Shown here piece after piece: positions 22,108-33,712 of a stretch of 64,000 nucleotides of DNA; the stretch's first letter is position 1, and every line of letters begins with the position of its first letter. The stretch is from assembly GCA_004835665.1 (NCBI GenBank), contig RBKR01000001.1, positions 434,001 to 498,000 of the forward strand, read 5' to 3'. The notes below the pieces were generated by a model. The model was not told the DNA's origin, ran no database searches, and saw only the letters and a program-made list of their open reading frames with translations. Source of the stretch: Phoma sp. XZ068 (taxonomy: Eukaryota > Ascomycota > Dothideomycetes > Pleosporales > Didymellaceae). The position numbers and the translations under genes are program-made.

Positions 22108-23741
22108 TCACGACTTTGTAACATTCTCGAAACGTTCCTCCTCTTCCATACCCTCCTTCTCACGTCTAAGGTCTGCCAAGGTCTCTTCACCTGAGAAGAG
22201 TTTATCGACGTCTTCTAGCTCAAGACCCTTAGTCTCAGGGAAGAAGAGGTAGATGATAGGCACCCAAGTCGCGTTGAGGACGGCAAAGATGATATATGTT
22301 CGCCAGCCGATATTGCTGATAGCAGGGGGAGTGATCTGGACGATGATCTGTGGGCAATGTCAGCGCTACTCTTGTGATACAACTACATGATGCAACTCAC
22401 GTAGTTACAGATCCAGTTTGCTGCGGTAGAGATGGCCGAACCACGCTGTCGCAGACGCAAAGGCAAGATTTCAGAAGGATATACCCAGACGGTGGCCTGG
22501 AAACCAATGGTGAAGGCGCCTTGGAAGATGAAGAGCATTGCAGCCGCTGCAATGCCAGCGTTCTTGGCTATCGAAGTGTTGAACTGCACTTGGTAGATGA
22601 GGGCAGCTTGCACGGCCATGACGGCAGCCATCACGCTGATCATGGACAACAACAGAGGCCGACGACCGATGCGATCGATCAAGAACCACGGAATGAAGGA
22701 GGCGACGAAAAACCAAGTCTGGAGGAAGCCGCTCATGAGCGAAGCCATGTGGGTATCAAATCCAATGCTCTTCTCAAAAAGAGTACCGGAGTAGTCTAGA
22801 ACTAGTCAGCAAAGCCACAAGATAGACTGGAGGTACTGGAGTACTTACAGATAATAGCGTTGATGCCTCCCAGTTGTTGGAAGATCTGGATTCCGCAAGC
22901 AATGAGGAAACGTCTTCTGGACTTGATTGGATCACTTCGAACGATGTCCTTCCATCCAGCTTGTCGGGAATTCTCGTACGCAACGGTCTCAGTGATAACA
23001 GTGTGCAGACGCTGCACGTCTGGGTCGTTCAGGTCCGTGGTCCCCTTGATACGTGCCAATACTACAAGGCATTCGTCCGGACGATCGTGAGCAGCGAGCC
23101 ATCGTGGCGTTTCTGGAATCAGGCAGAGAAGACCGAGAATGGCGAAGAGGATGATGCACTGCAGAATTGTAGGAACCCTCCACGCGTAGCTTGCAGTGTG
23201 GCTAACGAAAGCGTAATCGATCCAGTAGACGATAAGAATACCGAAGTTCAGAGTCGAGAGCTGCGCGCAGACATACATGCCACGGCTCGCCTTAGGACTG
23301 AATTCGGCTTGGAGGACGGGCACAGTGGAGTTGATGAAACCAAGTCCAACTCCAGACACGATACGGCCAACGATGAGGTGTGCGCGGCCGAATGCTGTTG
23401 CTTGAAGAATAGCTCCGATCAGACTGATGATTGCACCGATACCGACGCTCTTGCGACGGCCCAACTTCTCTCCCACAAATGCAGTGGTCATTGCACCAAG
23501 AAAGCAGCCAACTAAAAGGGATGTCAGCATCCAACCTAGTTATTGCAGTCTACCACTTACTCTCAAAAATCGCAACAATGGTACCAATCATGTTTGCTGA
23601 TGGATTATCGAAGGTGTCCTGAAATGCAGGAGCGTTGACTAGTCCACCCATGAGTCCATTGTCGTAGCCGATCAGCATGAAACCCAGCGAGGTCAACAAG
23701 CTGACCGTCAGCATAAGGGCCCTGCCTTTGAGCTCAGGCAT
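22108..23741 (-). CDS. MFS sugar transporter (sugar porter family)
   Basis: Plasma-membrane proton symporter for a hexose, pentose or disaccharide. Four exons on the minus strand: 23741-23561, 23511-22849, 22795-22401 and 22347-22108, totalling 493 codons (492 aa), normal for the family. Signatures include GYDNGLMGGL in TM1, GEKLGRRKSVGIG in the TM2-3 loop, VGRIVSGVGLGFINSTVPVLQAE, the central-loop PETPRWLA, QLGGINAIIYYS in TM7, DRIGRRPLLL, and the terminal PETKGLELED. The cytosolic tail ends in a Glu-rich RREKEGMEEEERF. All three introns are 49-53 nt with in-phase joins at conserved motifs. It is divergent from an SMP-30-like gene about 1 kb away, which suggests a shared role in sugar or sugar-acid use. 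Confidence 0.94.
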
Positions 23742-24754
23742 TATGAATGAATGATAACTTGGGTGGTAATTTAGTCAGGTAAGAATGCTTCCGTCTCCTC
23801 GATGGGATGTCAGATGAGTACTGTCAACGATCTTATAGAAACGATGCTTTACCCCATACTTGTGGCTTGCTTCAGACGGAGCCGACGCCATACCCCAGAT
23901 TCAAAGGGCTGGGCGCACATGGCAGGTCTGAAGTCCGTGCATATGCCGCGGGTACTGGCATTGTGTGAAGGGATTTGATTAACCTCACCTGCGGCACATT
24001 CGAAAGCCGAACATCGTACAAGTGCGCACATGAACGTGATCGATTTGCGGCTGATTCTGCGCTTTCGATTCAGGTCCAGACGAGGACAAAGCCAGCTCGT
24101 GGCTAGTGACATGCCACCTAGGTAGGAGTGGTCTGACTTGACTGGCGCGGAGCAGGCTCCGCGCTACGATTCGTTATTTCGGGCCTTTGCTAGTTGCGTA
24201 GTGCATTCACATTCCAAACACCACTAGCACCACCATCGGTCCGGCGCGATGGCTCGGCGATTGAGTGCCGGGAAACACGTCAGTTCCAGAAGACTCAATC
24301 ACCGCTTCTAGGGCCGCGGTGGGTCGGCTTATGGACTCGACGTGCCTTGGGGAGGCTTGATCCTGACGGCGATAGCCCTTAGATGCCAGGAAACTACTTT
24401 CGCTATCAAGACTGGACCAGTATGGCACTATATGAGCTAAATTCTCTTTCAAAGCTGTAAACTGAATTATGAGTACCAAGACTAACATGTCTGATAAGAT
24501 GACTATTAACGTAACCACCTAGGTATATACCTAGATAGTGTAGATTTGTAGGCAATGTTGATGTCGTCTTAACTACGGAGGCACAGTAACAACCTGGTTG
24601 ATAAGCGAGCTTTAGCGTGCCTTTTACGCTCATGTATTGGCCCATATTGTATCGGTCCGATCGTCGTAAGCGACGGCAGTTTTCCAGCCATCTGAGGGAT
24701 GGCATCGAGCATCGAACCAAGCTTCGCCTTCGACATTCTATCTATCCCGCCAAC
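23742..24754. other. Divergent promoter region, sugar transporter and SMP-30-like gene
   Basis: About 1 kb between divergent starts. Short frames only. An AT-richer stretch around 24440-24560 contains repeated ACCTAGGTATATACCTAG-like dyads (near 24518-24536), which may be a regulatory palindrome or chance. Confidence 0.45.
24518..24536. promoter_or_regulatory. Palindrome CCTAGGTATATACCTAG
   Basis: A near-perfect dyad (CTAGGTATATACCTAG, 16 nt symmetrical) about 220 bp upstream of the SMP-30-like ATG and about 780 bp from the transporter start. Function is inferred only from symmetry and position. Confidence 0.3.
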
Positions 24755-25841
24755 ATGCAGGTCTCCAACAACACCTCTGCATTCAAAATTTACAACGAAG
24801 CTGCACACACCATACTAGGCGGCGGTCCACAACTCGAACTCCTCTTGGAAAACAATGATTACCCCTTCGCCCACGAGGCTGGTGTGTACATACCGGAATC
24901 GAACACTCTTTTCGTAACGAGCAATCAATTTAAGGACCCTGAGACCAATAGCGTAAACATCCAAATCAGTCGCATCACCCTCCCGTCATCAATTCACAGC
25001 ACCGAAACAACGTATGCAGAGATCACAACAGACAACGTCCCATTGGCGAATGGAGGCGTCAACTACAAAGATGGCATCCTGTTCTGCGCTCAAGGGACGC
25101 TTTCTACCCCTGGCGGCCTAGCATACATGCCACTCCCATCAAACAACACCTCTTCAACCTCGTACTCGTCTGAACTGCTCATCACAGGTTTTCACGATCG
25201 GCCCTTTAATTCGCCGAATGACGTCGTCGTTCACAGCGATGGAAGTATATGGTTCACCGACCCTATCTATGGCTCTGAACAGGGCATTCGTCCCCCACCG
25301 CAACTACCCAATCAAGTCTACCGCTTTGACCCGAAGACGGGTGGCATTAGAGCCGTGGCAGATGGCTTTGGACGGCCGAACGGGATCGCTTTCAGTCCAG
25401 ATGAACAGACGTGCTACGTGACGGATACAGATTGGATTCATGGAGATGGGAGCACTGATGGGACAAGAGTATCACACATGTAAGTCTAGATGACGAACTG
25501 ATAGGCGTGAAAAGGAAGATGTTGACCAAGACAGTTATGCATTCGATGTGAAAATGTACTCTGGCCAGCCATTCCTCATCAATAGGCGACTGTTCGCTAT
25601 GGCAGACACTGGCATCCCAGATGGAATTAAATGCGACATTCATGGAAACGTGTACAGTGGGTGTGGCGATGGAGTTAACATTTGGTCGCCTGGCGGTGTG
25701 CTGCTGGCAAAGATCTTGGTTGATGGAGGTGTTGCCAATTTTTGCTTTGGTAAGGATGGGCAAATGTTTTTATTAAACGAGAACAGGCTGTGGCGGGCGC
25801 AGATTGCGCCGGACCACAAGGGTGCTCTGCTGGGGATGTGA
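24755..25841 (+). CDS. SMP-30/gluconolactonase-like protein
   Basis: Predicted six-bladed beta-propeller lactonase of the SMP-30/gluconolaconase/LRE family, hydrolysing a sugar or other lactone with a divalent metal. Two exons, 24755-25479 and 25535-25841, joined at …VSH|I|YAFDV, give 344 codons (343 aa). Typical blade motifs are visible: EAGVYIPESNTLFVTSN with the metal-ligand Glu, NGGVNYKDGILFCAQG, NSPNDVVVHSDGSIWFTDPIYG with the metal-binding Asn-Asp, GFGRPNGIAFSPDEQTCYVTDT with the Asn-Gly, and GIPDGIKCDIHGNVYSG with the catalytic Asp. The ATG at 24755 (MQVSNNTSAF) is preferred; the frame stays open upstream to 24617 but that part is basic leader-like sequence. No secretion signal is seen. 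Confidence 0.88.
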
Positions 25842-26108
25842 ACATTACTTGTACAGACATACAATGTATAGTCGTGCTGATGACCACTGATGGAAGGGGC
25901 GTGCTTTGAGGGAGCAAGACATCTCTCACCTACCGGCTCTTTTGTCAATGGAAATGCCAATACCAATTTCCGACCATCGAAGAGTAATAGCAGAATGCTA
26001 AGAGTAAGACTGTTATCACGGTTTGAGCAGAACCAACACAACGCCAAAATGCAAACGCCCCGCCCGAAACATACCAGTCGTCTATGGAAAATGCAGCAAT
26101 CAACCCAA

Positions 26109-27393
26109 TCACACAATCATCCCAGTCCTCTCATTAACCCCCTTGTACCCCGTTTCATCCTCAAGCCCTCCATGCCCACCCTGCATCTCCATCCTCATAC
26201 TTCCCTCCCTCCTCATCTCCCTTTCTTGCTCCCTAATCAACCTCATAGGTCCTCTCACGATTGCGCCCAACAAGTCCCTTATATCCAGGGCTTGAACAAT
26301 CGCTTTCACAGGTCCGACGGGCGCTGCCCTGTTATTGCTTTTGTAGGGCTTGGACGGGAAAGCGAATATCATGAGGATAGCAAAGAGGGGCATTTCGCAG
26401 GCCAAGATGAGTGAGGCTAGGCCGTCGTTGATGTCGTGGTATGTCATGTATTTGTTAGGGGTGAGGGTACCATGGCCGGCAAGGATATTGATTATGAACT
26501 GTATGTATTGTTAGCAACGATTCCCGTGCAACACCTGGTGGAGGTGAGCTAATGCTTACAGTTTGAGCAACGTTTAGACCGATGATGCTCTTGAAGGTGA
26601 AGAGTTTAAGGAGGATTTTGTGCTGCGACAACTTCGGTTTGTTCCTACCATAGAAGCGCAAACAGCAGACGATCGAGATGGTGACGACGATGAACTTCAA
26701 GATCGTGATCCATAGATGTGCGAAGTGGATACTGTTGGATTGCCTGCAATACTGGCCTACGGCGAGGGCGATGATAGTCGCGATCCAGATAATGATGCTA
26801 GTGGGAATGAATTGCAGGACGCCATACCAGGTGCGCTAGGTTTCTGTTAGCAATCTTTTGTAATCTGTAACAGTGAGAAGAGAATGTACCTTCAACCACT
26901 CAGGACCCTTCGTCTGAAGCGCACCTCTACTCTTCGCACCTGCACCAAACAGGTCATCGAATCCGTCTGGATGCGACAGTACAAAATCGCACATCAACAA
27001 TAAGAAAGCCGACAACGCGATCGCACACCCAAAATCAAGACTTTCCACCAAATAAGCTCCTGCCCTTTCTTCCAGCACAATGAGGAAGCAGAAAAGCGCA
27101 ACCCAGGGGATGAGCAGAACAATTCGAATAACCTGGCGTTGTTGCACAGGAAATGAATAGTTGGTAGCATGACCAGCGATGATGAAACAGCAAATAAGCG
27201 CGCTGAAGAGGGCGCAGGCACCTGCGACGATGGTTGCGACCTCGTGGAAGGTATATTTGCCGATAATGGGTACGATTGCTTCGCTATTTAAGGCTTCGGC
27301 GGGACAAACATGGGTCGTTGCAGAGTCGATAATAGAACTGGAGTTGATGAGGTGGTTTCTTCTTGGAACCAGATGTGCCTCGAAAGCCGCCAT
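26109..27393 (-). CDS. Organic solute transporter Ost-alpha/TMEM184 family (DUF300)
   Basis: Seven-helix membrane protein of the Solute_trans_a (Ost-alpha/TMEM184) family; fungal members are mostly uncharacterised vacuolar or plasma-membrane proteins. Three exons on the minus strand: 27393-26890, 26835-26560 and 26498-26109, totalling 390 codons (389 aa). Core features are HEVATIVAGACALFSALICCFIIAGHATNYS in TM1, QQRQVIRIVLLIPWVALFCFL in TM2, LLLMCDFVLSHP, then in exon 2 VLQFIPTSIIIWIATIIALAVGQYC and KFIVVTISIVCCLRFYGRNKPKLSQHK. Exon 3 begins FIINILAGHGTLTPNKYMTYHDI. The tail is cytosolic with charged Arg/Glu and a Gly/His-rich end. The start at 27393 (MAAFEAHL) has the best Kozak context; frames to 27486 and 27411 stay open. 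Confidence 0.87.
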
Positions 27394-27516
27394 GGCCGAA
27401 GAGATTGGCATCGGACGGCTCGTTATCGATGAATGTAACGAAGACAAGGTGGGGATGCAACGAAATGGAACGATCAATGACCTCAATGCATGCTACCTAG
27501 AGGAGGACCTTGATTC

Positions 27517-28162
27517 CTAAATACTTATCGCCGGAGGTGTCCCCGCGCGTACACCGAATGCCACAGCCACTGAACATTTAGAGGCGGGTCGTCCCAGATC
27601 ACCGTAAGCACGAATTGGTAGCCGTATTGGGAATGGGACGCCAAAGTAAGCACTTAAGAGTGGAGCTTGGCGAGGCTTGTGAATTCTCACAGCCATCCAT
27701 AATCCAAGGCGATAGCTGACATTATGTAGATCTTCATGCTGAATTGAGTTGTATTGTGCGCCAAACTCACCTCTCGTCGGCTGCATCTCGCGCTGTGCGC
27801 ATAATCAGCCCAATAAGGCCATTGCGCTGTTGAGGGCTGAGAGCTGCCGGAGTTTGTTGCGACCCAGTCGGGGAGCGCGATTCGCGGCGAGCGAAGAAGA
27901 TTGGTGGCAGTGCATATACTGGCGCCTCCAAGTTTTTGACAAGTGTAAACGAGGTGCTTAAAGCAGACAGCTGTGCGAACAGGCCAGCGTCAGACTGCCA
28001 TTCGCAGATGGCATACCTGTGAAGGTTCGTACGAGAGTCGCAAGAAACCAAATGCTGCTCAAACGCAGTCAGCCCAAACCTTTGAGGATCGACACGTGGC
28101 TGTGCTTCAACAGAACTGCTCATCAGAAGCGCAGCGAGGGAACCTGCGAGTCCAAGTGTCAT
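27517..28162 (-). CDS. Hypothetical secreted protein (doubtful model)
   Basis: Not recognised. From the ATG at 28162 the minus strand reads a good signal peptide (MTLGLAGSLAALLMSSSVEA, cleavage likely after VEA) and about 110 further residues with three cysteines. The frame closes at a TGA that is itself part of a consensus GTGAGT donor (near 27770). A GTCAG acceptor near 27718 would join SYRLGLWMAVRIHK to extend the protein to a TAG at 27517. Codon use and residue mix give only modest support. It could be a lineage-specific small secreted protein or a chance frame. Confidence 0.35.
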
Positions 28163-29208
28163 TTTGAACGAAACTGGGTATATGCATATTGAGTGTGAGC
28201 GTGGATTCAGAGTGCGCTGGCGCAAGGCATACTATCGAAAGTGTTGTTCTTACAACCTCGACACTGTGTCGAGCTTTACAAGTCGTGAGACGGCTTGCGC
28301 AGACAGTCTGGTGCCATCACAAAGGTAGACTGCGATTTCGTAGAGTGTATCGTACCTCTACGCACGGTTCGCTCCTTCCGCGCCTCCGGCTTCGTGTGAG
28401 AACAAGTGCAGCAGCCGGGAGCACAGTCCAGCGATGAGAGTGAATCAGGAGGAGACCTCATCCCATCACTCCAGACCGTGGACATTAGTAGCCGTCACCC
28501 AGACAATGCACAAGCCAGCTGTTCGATTTCGGTGTGTCAGTTGATGCAGCGGATGACCGGATATCATAGCGCGACAATTTCGCGTTGCAGCACACCCCTC
28601 CTACTGAGCCAGGCTCAAGCAAAAGAACGCGTTGCCCGTTCGACGCGCCTTATCGTCTGCGCACGTTCGCGCGATTGTTCGTCACCGAGGATGACATCGC
28701 TCGGCGTGTTTCGGAGAGAGTTTAGTCGCATCGTAAGGAAATGACGATGTTGATGGGGCCGGGCCAAGAAAACTTTGCGAAAAGTGAGGCAGATCGGCAA
28801 TTGCGATGAGGAGGTGCCGTTCTCTGGCTGCAGAGATCGGTCTTTAGTCTGTACTCCACGGATTTCAAGTCACAAGTGGCAAAAATGAGATGGTTGCAGA
28901 ATAATTGATTGTAGTCATAATATGTCCATTGATGGTGCCTGTAACTTTTTTAGTGGCAATGAGGTCTGCGACGCGATCGAATATAGACGATCCAGCGGTC
29001 GCAGCACGAGCATGATAATATACAATACAAAAAGATAATCCATCCCAGTGAGCCCATCCAATCCATTGCCGAACGCCGAGTTGTCGAGTAGAAGAAACCA
29101 GTAGATCATGAAGCGTGAAGAAAAACATGGGAAGTGAAACCGAGACGCGTCCGTACATGCTTTGAAAAAGAGGCCGAAAGGGGATGAGAAGGTACAGTCG
29201 AGAATCCA
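28163..29208. other. Intergenic, 1 kb without a supported gene
   Basis: Short frames on both strands (for example 28406-28744 plus) show no domain, signal peptide or consistent splicing. Confidence 0.5.
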
Positions 29209-30129
29209 TCACATTTCCATCGCGTCACCGGCGACAGCGATGGGCGTGCTGACGGCTTGAAAGGGGGGAGTTGCGGGTTCTGATGGGGAAGAATCGCGGG
29301 CGTTGATGCGCTCGCCCTCGCAATGAGGTACAGGCCCAGACATGAGGTTGGGAACGGCGCGCTCCAGTGACCAGCCGACCAGCTGGCACCACTTGAGGGT
29401 ATCTGAGAACAGCCAGTACCCTTGAACACCGTGCTGCTTAGCGCGCACAAGATAAGCGTTGAGTGATTCTTTCTCGAGCATGACAATCACATCAGTGAAG
29501 TCGAAGTGGCGCTCGATGAACTTGGCGTAGGCGCGTGCTTGATCGCGCAGGTTGGGGTTGGTCATAACGTTCTTCCAGCCTACGCCAAGCGAGGTTATTA
29601 GCGTGTTGATGGTGTTGCCGTTGTCGTCGATGATGGCCTCGCTTATCTGTGTGTTCATGTCGTTGAGCGATGGAACAGTGACGTCGCGAGCGGGACTGAT
29701 GCGTTGCGATTTGCGGGAGACTGCAATGGGACGAGCAGCAGCCTTCTCTTCCGTTTCGATCTTCTCTTCGTACCACGTGCCGGATTGCGACTCAGCCGCG
29801 ATGCTGTAGCCAGGGTCATCAGGGTAGATGAGAGTCATCCCTGGGCCATAGACTGGCTCACCCCTGGGCTTGACAGGAGCGGGGATGGCGACAGATCCTG
29901 TTGGTTGGTTCTCCTCGGGGTCGTCGACGTCGGCAATGGATCGTTTGCGCCCAGCTGTGGCGTTGGATACAGCAGCTAGATAGTTGAGCGAGGGTGGAGT
30001 AGGATGTTTCGGGCGGAATTTACCCATGGCTGACGGTGAGTGGGCGCGCTGGTGAGGTGAGAAGTAGCCCTGCGGTTGCTGGGGCTGCAGGACGACGGTG
30101 GGCGACGAGGCATAGTAGTTGAGACCCAT
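29209..30129 (-). CDS. Conserved-looking protein of unknown function
   Basis: Not recognised. Single exon of 306 aa. The first ~110 residues are Pro/Ser/Gln-rich and disordered (QPQQPQGYFSPHQR), with a basic GRKRSIADVDD patch that could be a nuclear signal. GPGMTLIYPDDPGYSIAAESQSGTWYEEK follows. From about residue 150 the sequence looks folded, with NTQISEAIIDDNGNTINTLITSLGVGWKNVMTNPNLRDQARAYAKFIERHF, VIVMLEKESLNAYLVRAKQ and GYWLFSDTLKWCQLVGWSLERAVPNLM. It has the codon use of its neighbours and an intact frame, so it is very likely real. It is divergent from CCT3 across about 720 bp. No membrane segment or catalytic motif is visible. Confidence 0.75.
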   Translation of the reverse strand: MGLNYYASSPTVVLQPQQPQGYFSPHQRAHSPSAMGKFRPKHPTPPSLNYLAAVSNATAGRKRSIADVDDPEENQPTGSVAIPAPVKPRGEPVYGPGMTLIYPDDPGYSIAAESQSGTWYEEKIETEEKAAARPIAVSRKSQRISPARDVTVPSLNDMNTQISEAIIDDNGNTINTLITSLGVGWKNVMTNPNLRDQARAYAKFIERHFDFTDVIVMLEKESLNAYLVRAKQHGVQGYWLFSDTLKWCQLVGWSLERAVPNLMSGPVPHCEGERINARDSSPSEPATPPFQAVSTPIAVAGDAMEM

Positions 30130-30851
30130 GATGACTGCTTGTTTAGTAGATCAGAAGTGAGATGCAGATCAAAGATACAAAAGTCGGTCTAGCAATTGAC
30201 CAGACGATGAAGCATGCGACACGCGCGGCTAAATGACCGATAGCGACGGCGAGGTTGAAGCTCGGCTAAGCGGCGTGATGGTCGTGGTGATGGATGAGCT
30301 TGGTGCAGGTGGTAGATAGACTGGTAAGAGGCGAGGGAACAACGAAGTAAGAGAGTTTGGCGCCGAGGGAAGATGCGGCGACGTGTGAGGTCAAGAGGTG
30401 AGAGGTGGAGGAATGGCGGTTTGAAGGGCGCCAGGCGCTTCTTGTAAGCTTCGCGCGCATCCCGTGAGAGGCTGGAGTCTCCGGCAGCGTAAGACTAACC
30501 GCAAAGAGAGCCCTGCAAAGATCCACAGGGCAGGTGGGCCGTGATTGGCCAGTGGTGTGTCTCCAGCCGAGCTGGAACAGCGCTGCCGCAAACGGACTGG
30601 TCCCGGGCCCGTTCGCTTTGCCCAAACAGTCGCTCCGTGTAAGAGCTAGGCTTGGCGAACGAAAGCGACACACTGACCGGCACGTGATCTCAAAGCACGT
30701 GTTCCGGAGAAAGTTTTCGAAGCTCCGACGGGCTGCGGGACATTGTTTTTTGGGTGAAGCTTCCACGCGCCAGAGCCACAGATACCCCACGCGTGCCTAG
30801 TTTCACGTCCCCTCCTTCTCTGTACCTATATCCTCGACTCGTTGATTCAAG
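30130..30851. other. Bidirectional promoter region, unknown gene and CCT3
   Basis: GC-rich 5' half, then a pyrimidine-rich leader just before the CCT3 start. A CCAAT box in reverse orientation (ATTGG) lies near 30543. No coding signal is supported. Confidence 0.5.
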
Positions 30852-32648
30852 ATGCAGGCGCCTGTGGTTGTTATGAGTATGTCTGCCCATGCAACGTTGC
30901 TGCAACACCTGCCTAACATCCCACACAGACACCCAGACCCCTGGTGGGGAGCGCCAGTTTGGTCGCAAAGCTCAGATCTCCAACATCACAGCAGCCAAGA
31001 CCGTTGCAGACATCATCCGGTCATGTCTGGGCCCCAAGGCTATGCTGAAGATGCTGCTCGACCCCATGGGTGGCATCGTCCTCACCAACGACGGCCACGC
31101 TATCCTCCGAGAAATCGAAGTCGCACACCCCGCCGCGAAGAGCATGATCGAACTCAGCCGGACACAAGACGAGGAGGTCGGTGACGGTACAACAACCGTC
31201 ATCATCCTAGGTAGGTTCTACATGGTATGGACAACGTGAGCATAACTGACCTGTGACAGCTGGTGAAATCCTGGCCCAGGCCCTGCCCCAGCTCGAGCGC
31301 AACATCCACCCCGTTGTTGTCATCCAGGCCTTCAAGAAGGCTCTGGCCGATGCCCTCGAGATCGTCAGCGAAATCGCGACCGAAGTCAACGTAGACGACG
31401 ATGAAGAGATGTACAGAATCATCAACTCCTCCATTGGCACAAAGTTTGTCTCAAGGTGGTCGAAGCTGATGTGTGGCCTTGCGCTCAAGGCTGTTCGCAC
31501 TGTCTCCACCGATATGGGAGGCAAGAAGGAGGTCGATATCAAGCGCTACGCACGTATCGAGAAGATTCCTGGAGGCGAGATCGAGGACAGCGAAGTGCTG
31601 GACGGCGTCATGGTCAACAAGGACATCACACACCCCAAGATGAGGCGGAGAATTGAGAACCCAAAGGTTCTGCTGTTGGACTGCACACTCGAGTACAAGA
31701 AGGGCGAGAGTCAGACGAACATCGAGGTGAGCAAAGAGGAGGACTGGAACAGGATATTGCAGATCGAGGAGGAGCAAGTCAAGGCCATGTGCGATGCCAT
31801 CATCGCCCTGAAGCCCGATCTTGTCATCACAGAGAAGGGTGTCAGCGGTAAGCAAAACAAGTCGGCTCATGCGGCAGCCTTACTAACGCAAGCCAGATCT
31901 CGCACAGCATTTCCTGGTCAAGGCCGACATCACAGCTATCCGCCGTGTCCGCAAGACAGACAATAACCGTATCGCACGAGCAACCGGTGCTACCATCGTC
32001 AACTCTGTCTTTGCCGCAACCCCGTCCGATATCGGTACCCAGTGCGGCCTGTTCGAGATCTCCAAGCTCGGTGACGAGTACTTCACCTACCTCACAAAGT
32101 GCAAGGACCCTAAGGCCTGCACAATCCTTCTCCGCGGACCCTCGAAGGACATCCTGAACGAGATCGAGCGCAACCTGCATGATGCCATGGGCGTTGCCAG
32201 GAACGTTATCTGGAACCCAAAGCTGTGCCCCGGAGGTGGTGCGACCGAAATGGCCATTGCTGTTGGGTTGGAGAGGAGAGCAAAGTTGATCGAGGGTGTT
32301 GCACAGTGGCCTTACAAGGCGGTCGCAGAGTCGATGGAGGTCATTCCCCGCACCATCATCCAGAACTCAGGAAACAGCCCCATCAAGGTCCTCACACAGC
32401 TACGCGCAAAGCACGCAGAAGGTTACGAGGACGGCAAGGCCACTGGGAGCACCTGGGGTATCGACGGCGAGGCAGGAAAGGTTGTTGACATGCGCACATA
32501 CGGTGTATGGGAGCCCCTCGCCGTTAAGGAGCAGAGTATCAAGACTGCCATCGAGAGCGCATGCTTGCTGCTGAGAGTTGACGATATCGTCGCTGCAAAG
32601 GCGGCGAAGCAAGTCAGCGGCCCGATTGGTGGTGGAGGTGATGACTAG
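30852..32648 (+). CDS. CCT3: T-complex protein 1 subunit gamma (CCT3/TRiC)
   Basis: Gamma subunit of the cytosolic group II chaperonin TRiC/CCT, an ATP-driven folding machine for actin, tubulin and others. Four exons: 30852-30876, 30929-31210, 31260-31847 and 31897-32648, totalling 549 codons (548 aa), the normal size. The MQAPVVVM|NTQTPGGERQFGRKAQ start, LGPKAMLKMLLDPMGGIVLTNDGHAILREI, and the ATP-hydrolysis motif GDGTTTVIILAGEIL are canonical. The apical-domain text LDCTLEYKKGESQTNIE identifies the gamma paralogue, as do LCPGGGATEMAIAV and the end RVDDIV. Three short introns interrupt at phase 1. The final GPIGGGGDD is the usual Gly/Asp tail. Neighbours are unrelated. Confidence 0.97.
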
Positions 32649-32964
32649 AAAGCTCATTGAAGGTGCGATCCCGATATGAGCGACTCTCGACTGAGAGCAA
32701 ATAATCACGACAATGAAATACGATCAAAGGCCAACACGTCAAGTGTTGTTACGCCAAAGTACTGCATCAATTGCTCTTGACCCCGCAGCTGCCATTCACA
32801 CTAACAGTCATACGCTAAGATCAACACTCTCGGTCTGAAACAAGCAGGATAACAGGTAACCTTTGAGAAGACGCACAAGATTTCGACGAGCTCTTCGCGC
32901 ATCAACAAGACACATCTTTATGATCAGGAATCGGCTTCCACGATACTACTCGGTCTCAAGCGTT
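32649..32964. other. Intergenic, CCT3 3' end to Con-6 promoter
   Basis: About 315 bp; no coding signal. An open frame continues from 32863 into the Con-6 gene and contains an alternative Met at 32920. Confidence 0.5.
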
Positions 32965-33272
32965 ATGTCGACCCAACAAACGACAGCTGACGTCACCGCA
33001 GCCGGTTTGTCCCACGTCGACCAGAACATCAACAACACAGAGGAAGACAGAAGCCATGAAGCCAGAGGCCATAAAGCGAACCTGAGTAATCCAAGTGAGT
33101 CGTTGCATAGAGACACTCGTGCCCACTATGAGTTGAAGATTAGGGTGCCTATGTCGAACAGGGGCTGACTACTTTAGATACAAGTGAGGCTTCGAAGGAG
33201 AAGTCGGCACAGGTCTTGAAGGAGCTCGGCGAGGACAATGCATTCTACAGGAAGCAAGGGAAAGGGGAGTAA
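32965..33272 (+). CDS. Conidiation-specific protein 6 (Con-6) family protein
   Basis: Small hydrophilic protein of the Con-6 family, which in Neurospora accumulates during conidiation. Two exons, 32965-33094 and 33178-33272, joined in phase 1, give 75 codons (74 aa), the expected size. Joining restores the family motif GHKANLSNPNTSEASKEKSAQVLKELGE across the 83-nt intron. The first half is polar (TADVTAAGLSHVDQN) and there is no membrane or signal segment. An upstream in-frame Met at 32920 would add MIRNRLPRYYSVSSV, which looks like a mitochondrial presequence. I prefer 32965 because Con-6 proteins are usually short and cytosolic, but the longer start cannot be excluded. Confidence 0.78.
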
Positions 33273-33712
33273 TTGCTTCAAAGTATATGCCTGCACACTG
33301 TATCTTATGCAGAGCTTTCGACATTCATTTTCATCTAAATGTAGTCAAATTGTCAACCTGCTGATATTCACCTTGAGTCGATCTTTTGATTAATAAACGC
33401 AAGCTCACGATTCCCTACTGTCGTAACCACCGCTAGACTTCAAGTCTACTCCATTCGTGTAGTGAACACGATACCTGAATTTTATCGAAGGCGAAGTACG
33501 ATAGCAAGAGACAGACCGATGTAAGTTTCGTCAAGGACAGCCGTCACGAAGCGAAGGTAGGGGCAAGAAGTGCAAAGCGAATTCAAGACAAACACTGAAG
33601 AATGTTGGTCGGCAAGCATGAAAGGGGGGAATGAGACATGTGTACATCTCGGTGCCCAACAATCTAGCCTCCATGCCCAAAACAAATACGTGATTCGCGT
33701 GACCATGCTACG
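33273..33712. other. Convergent intergenic region
   Basis: About 440 bp between the 3' ends of the Con-6 gene and the fusion hydrolase; no gene or repeat is seen. Confidence 0.5.
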
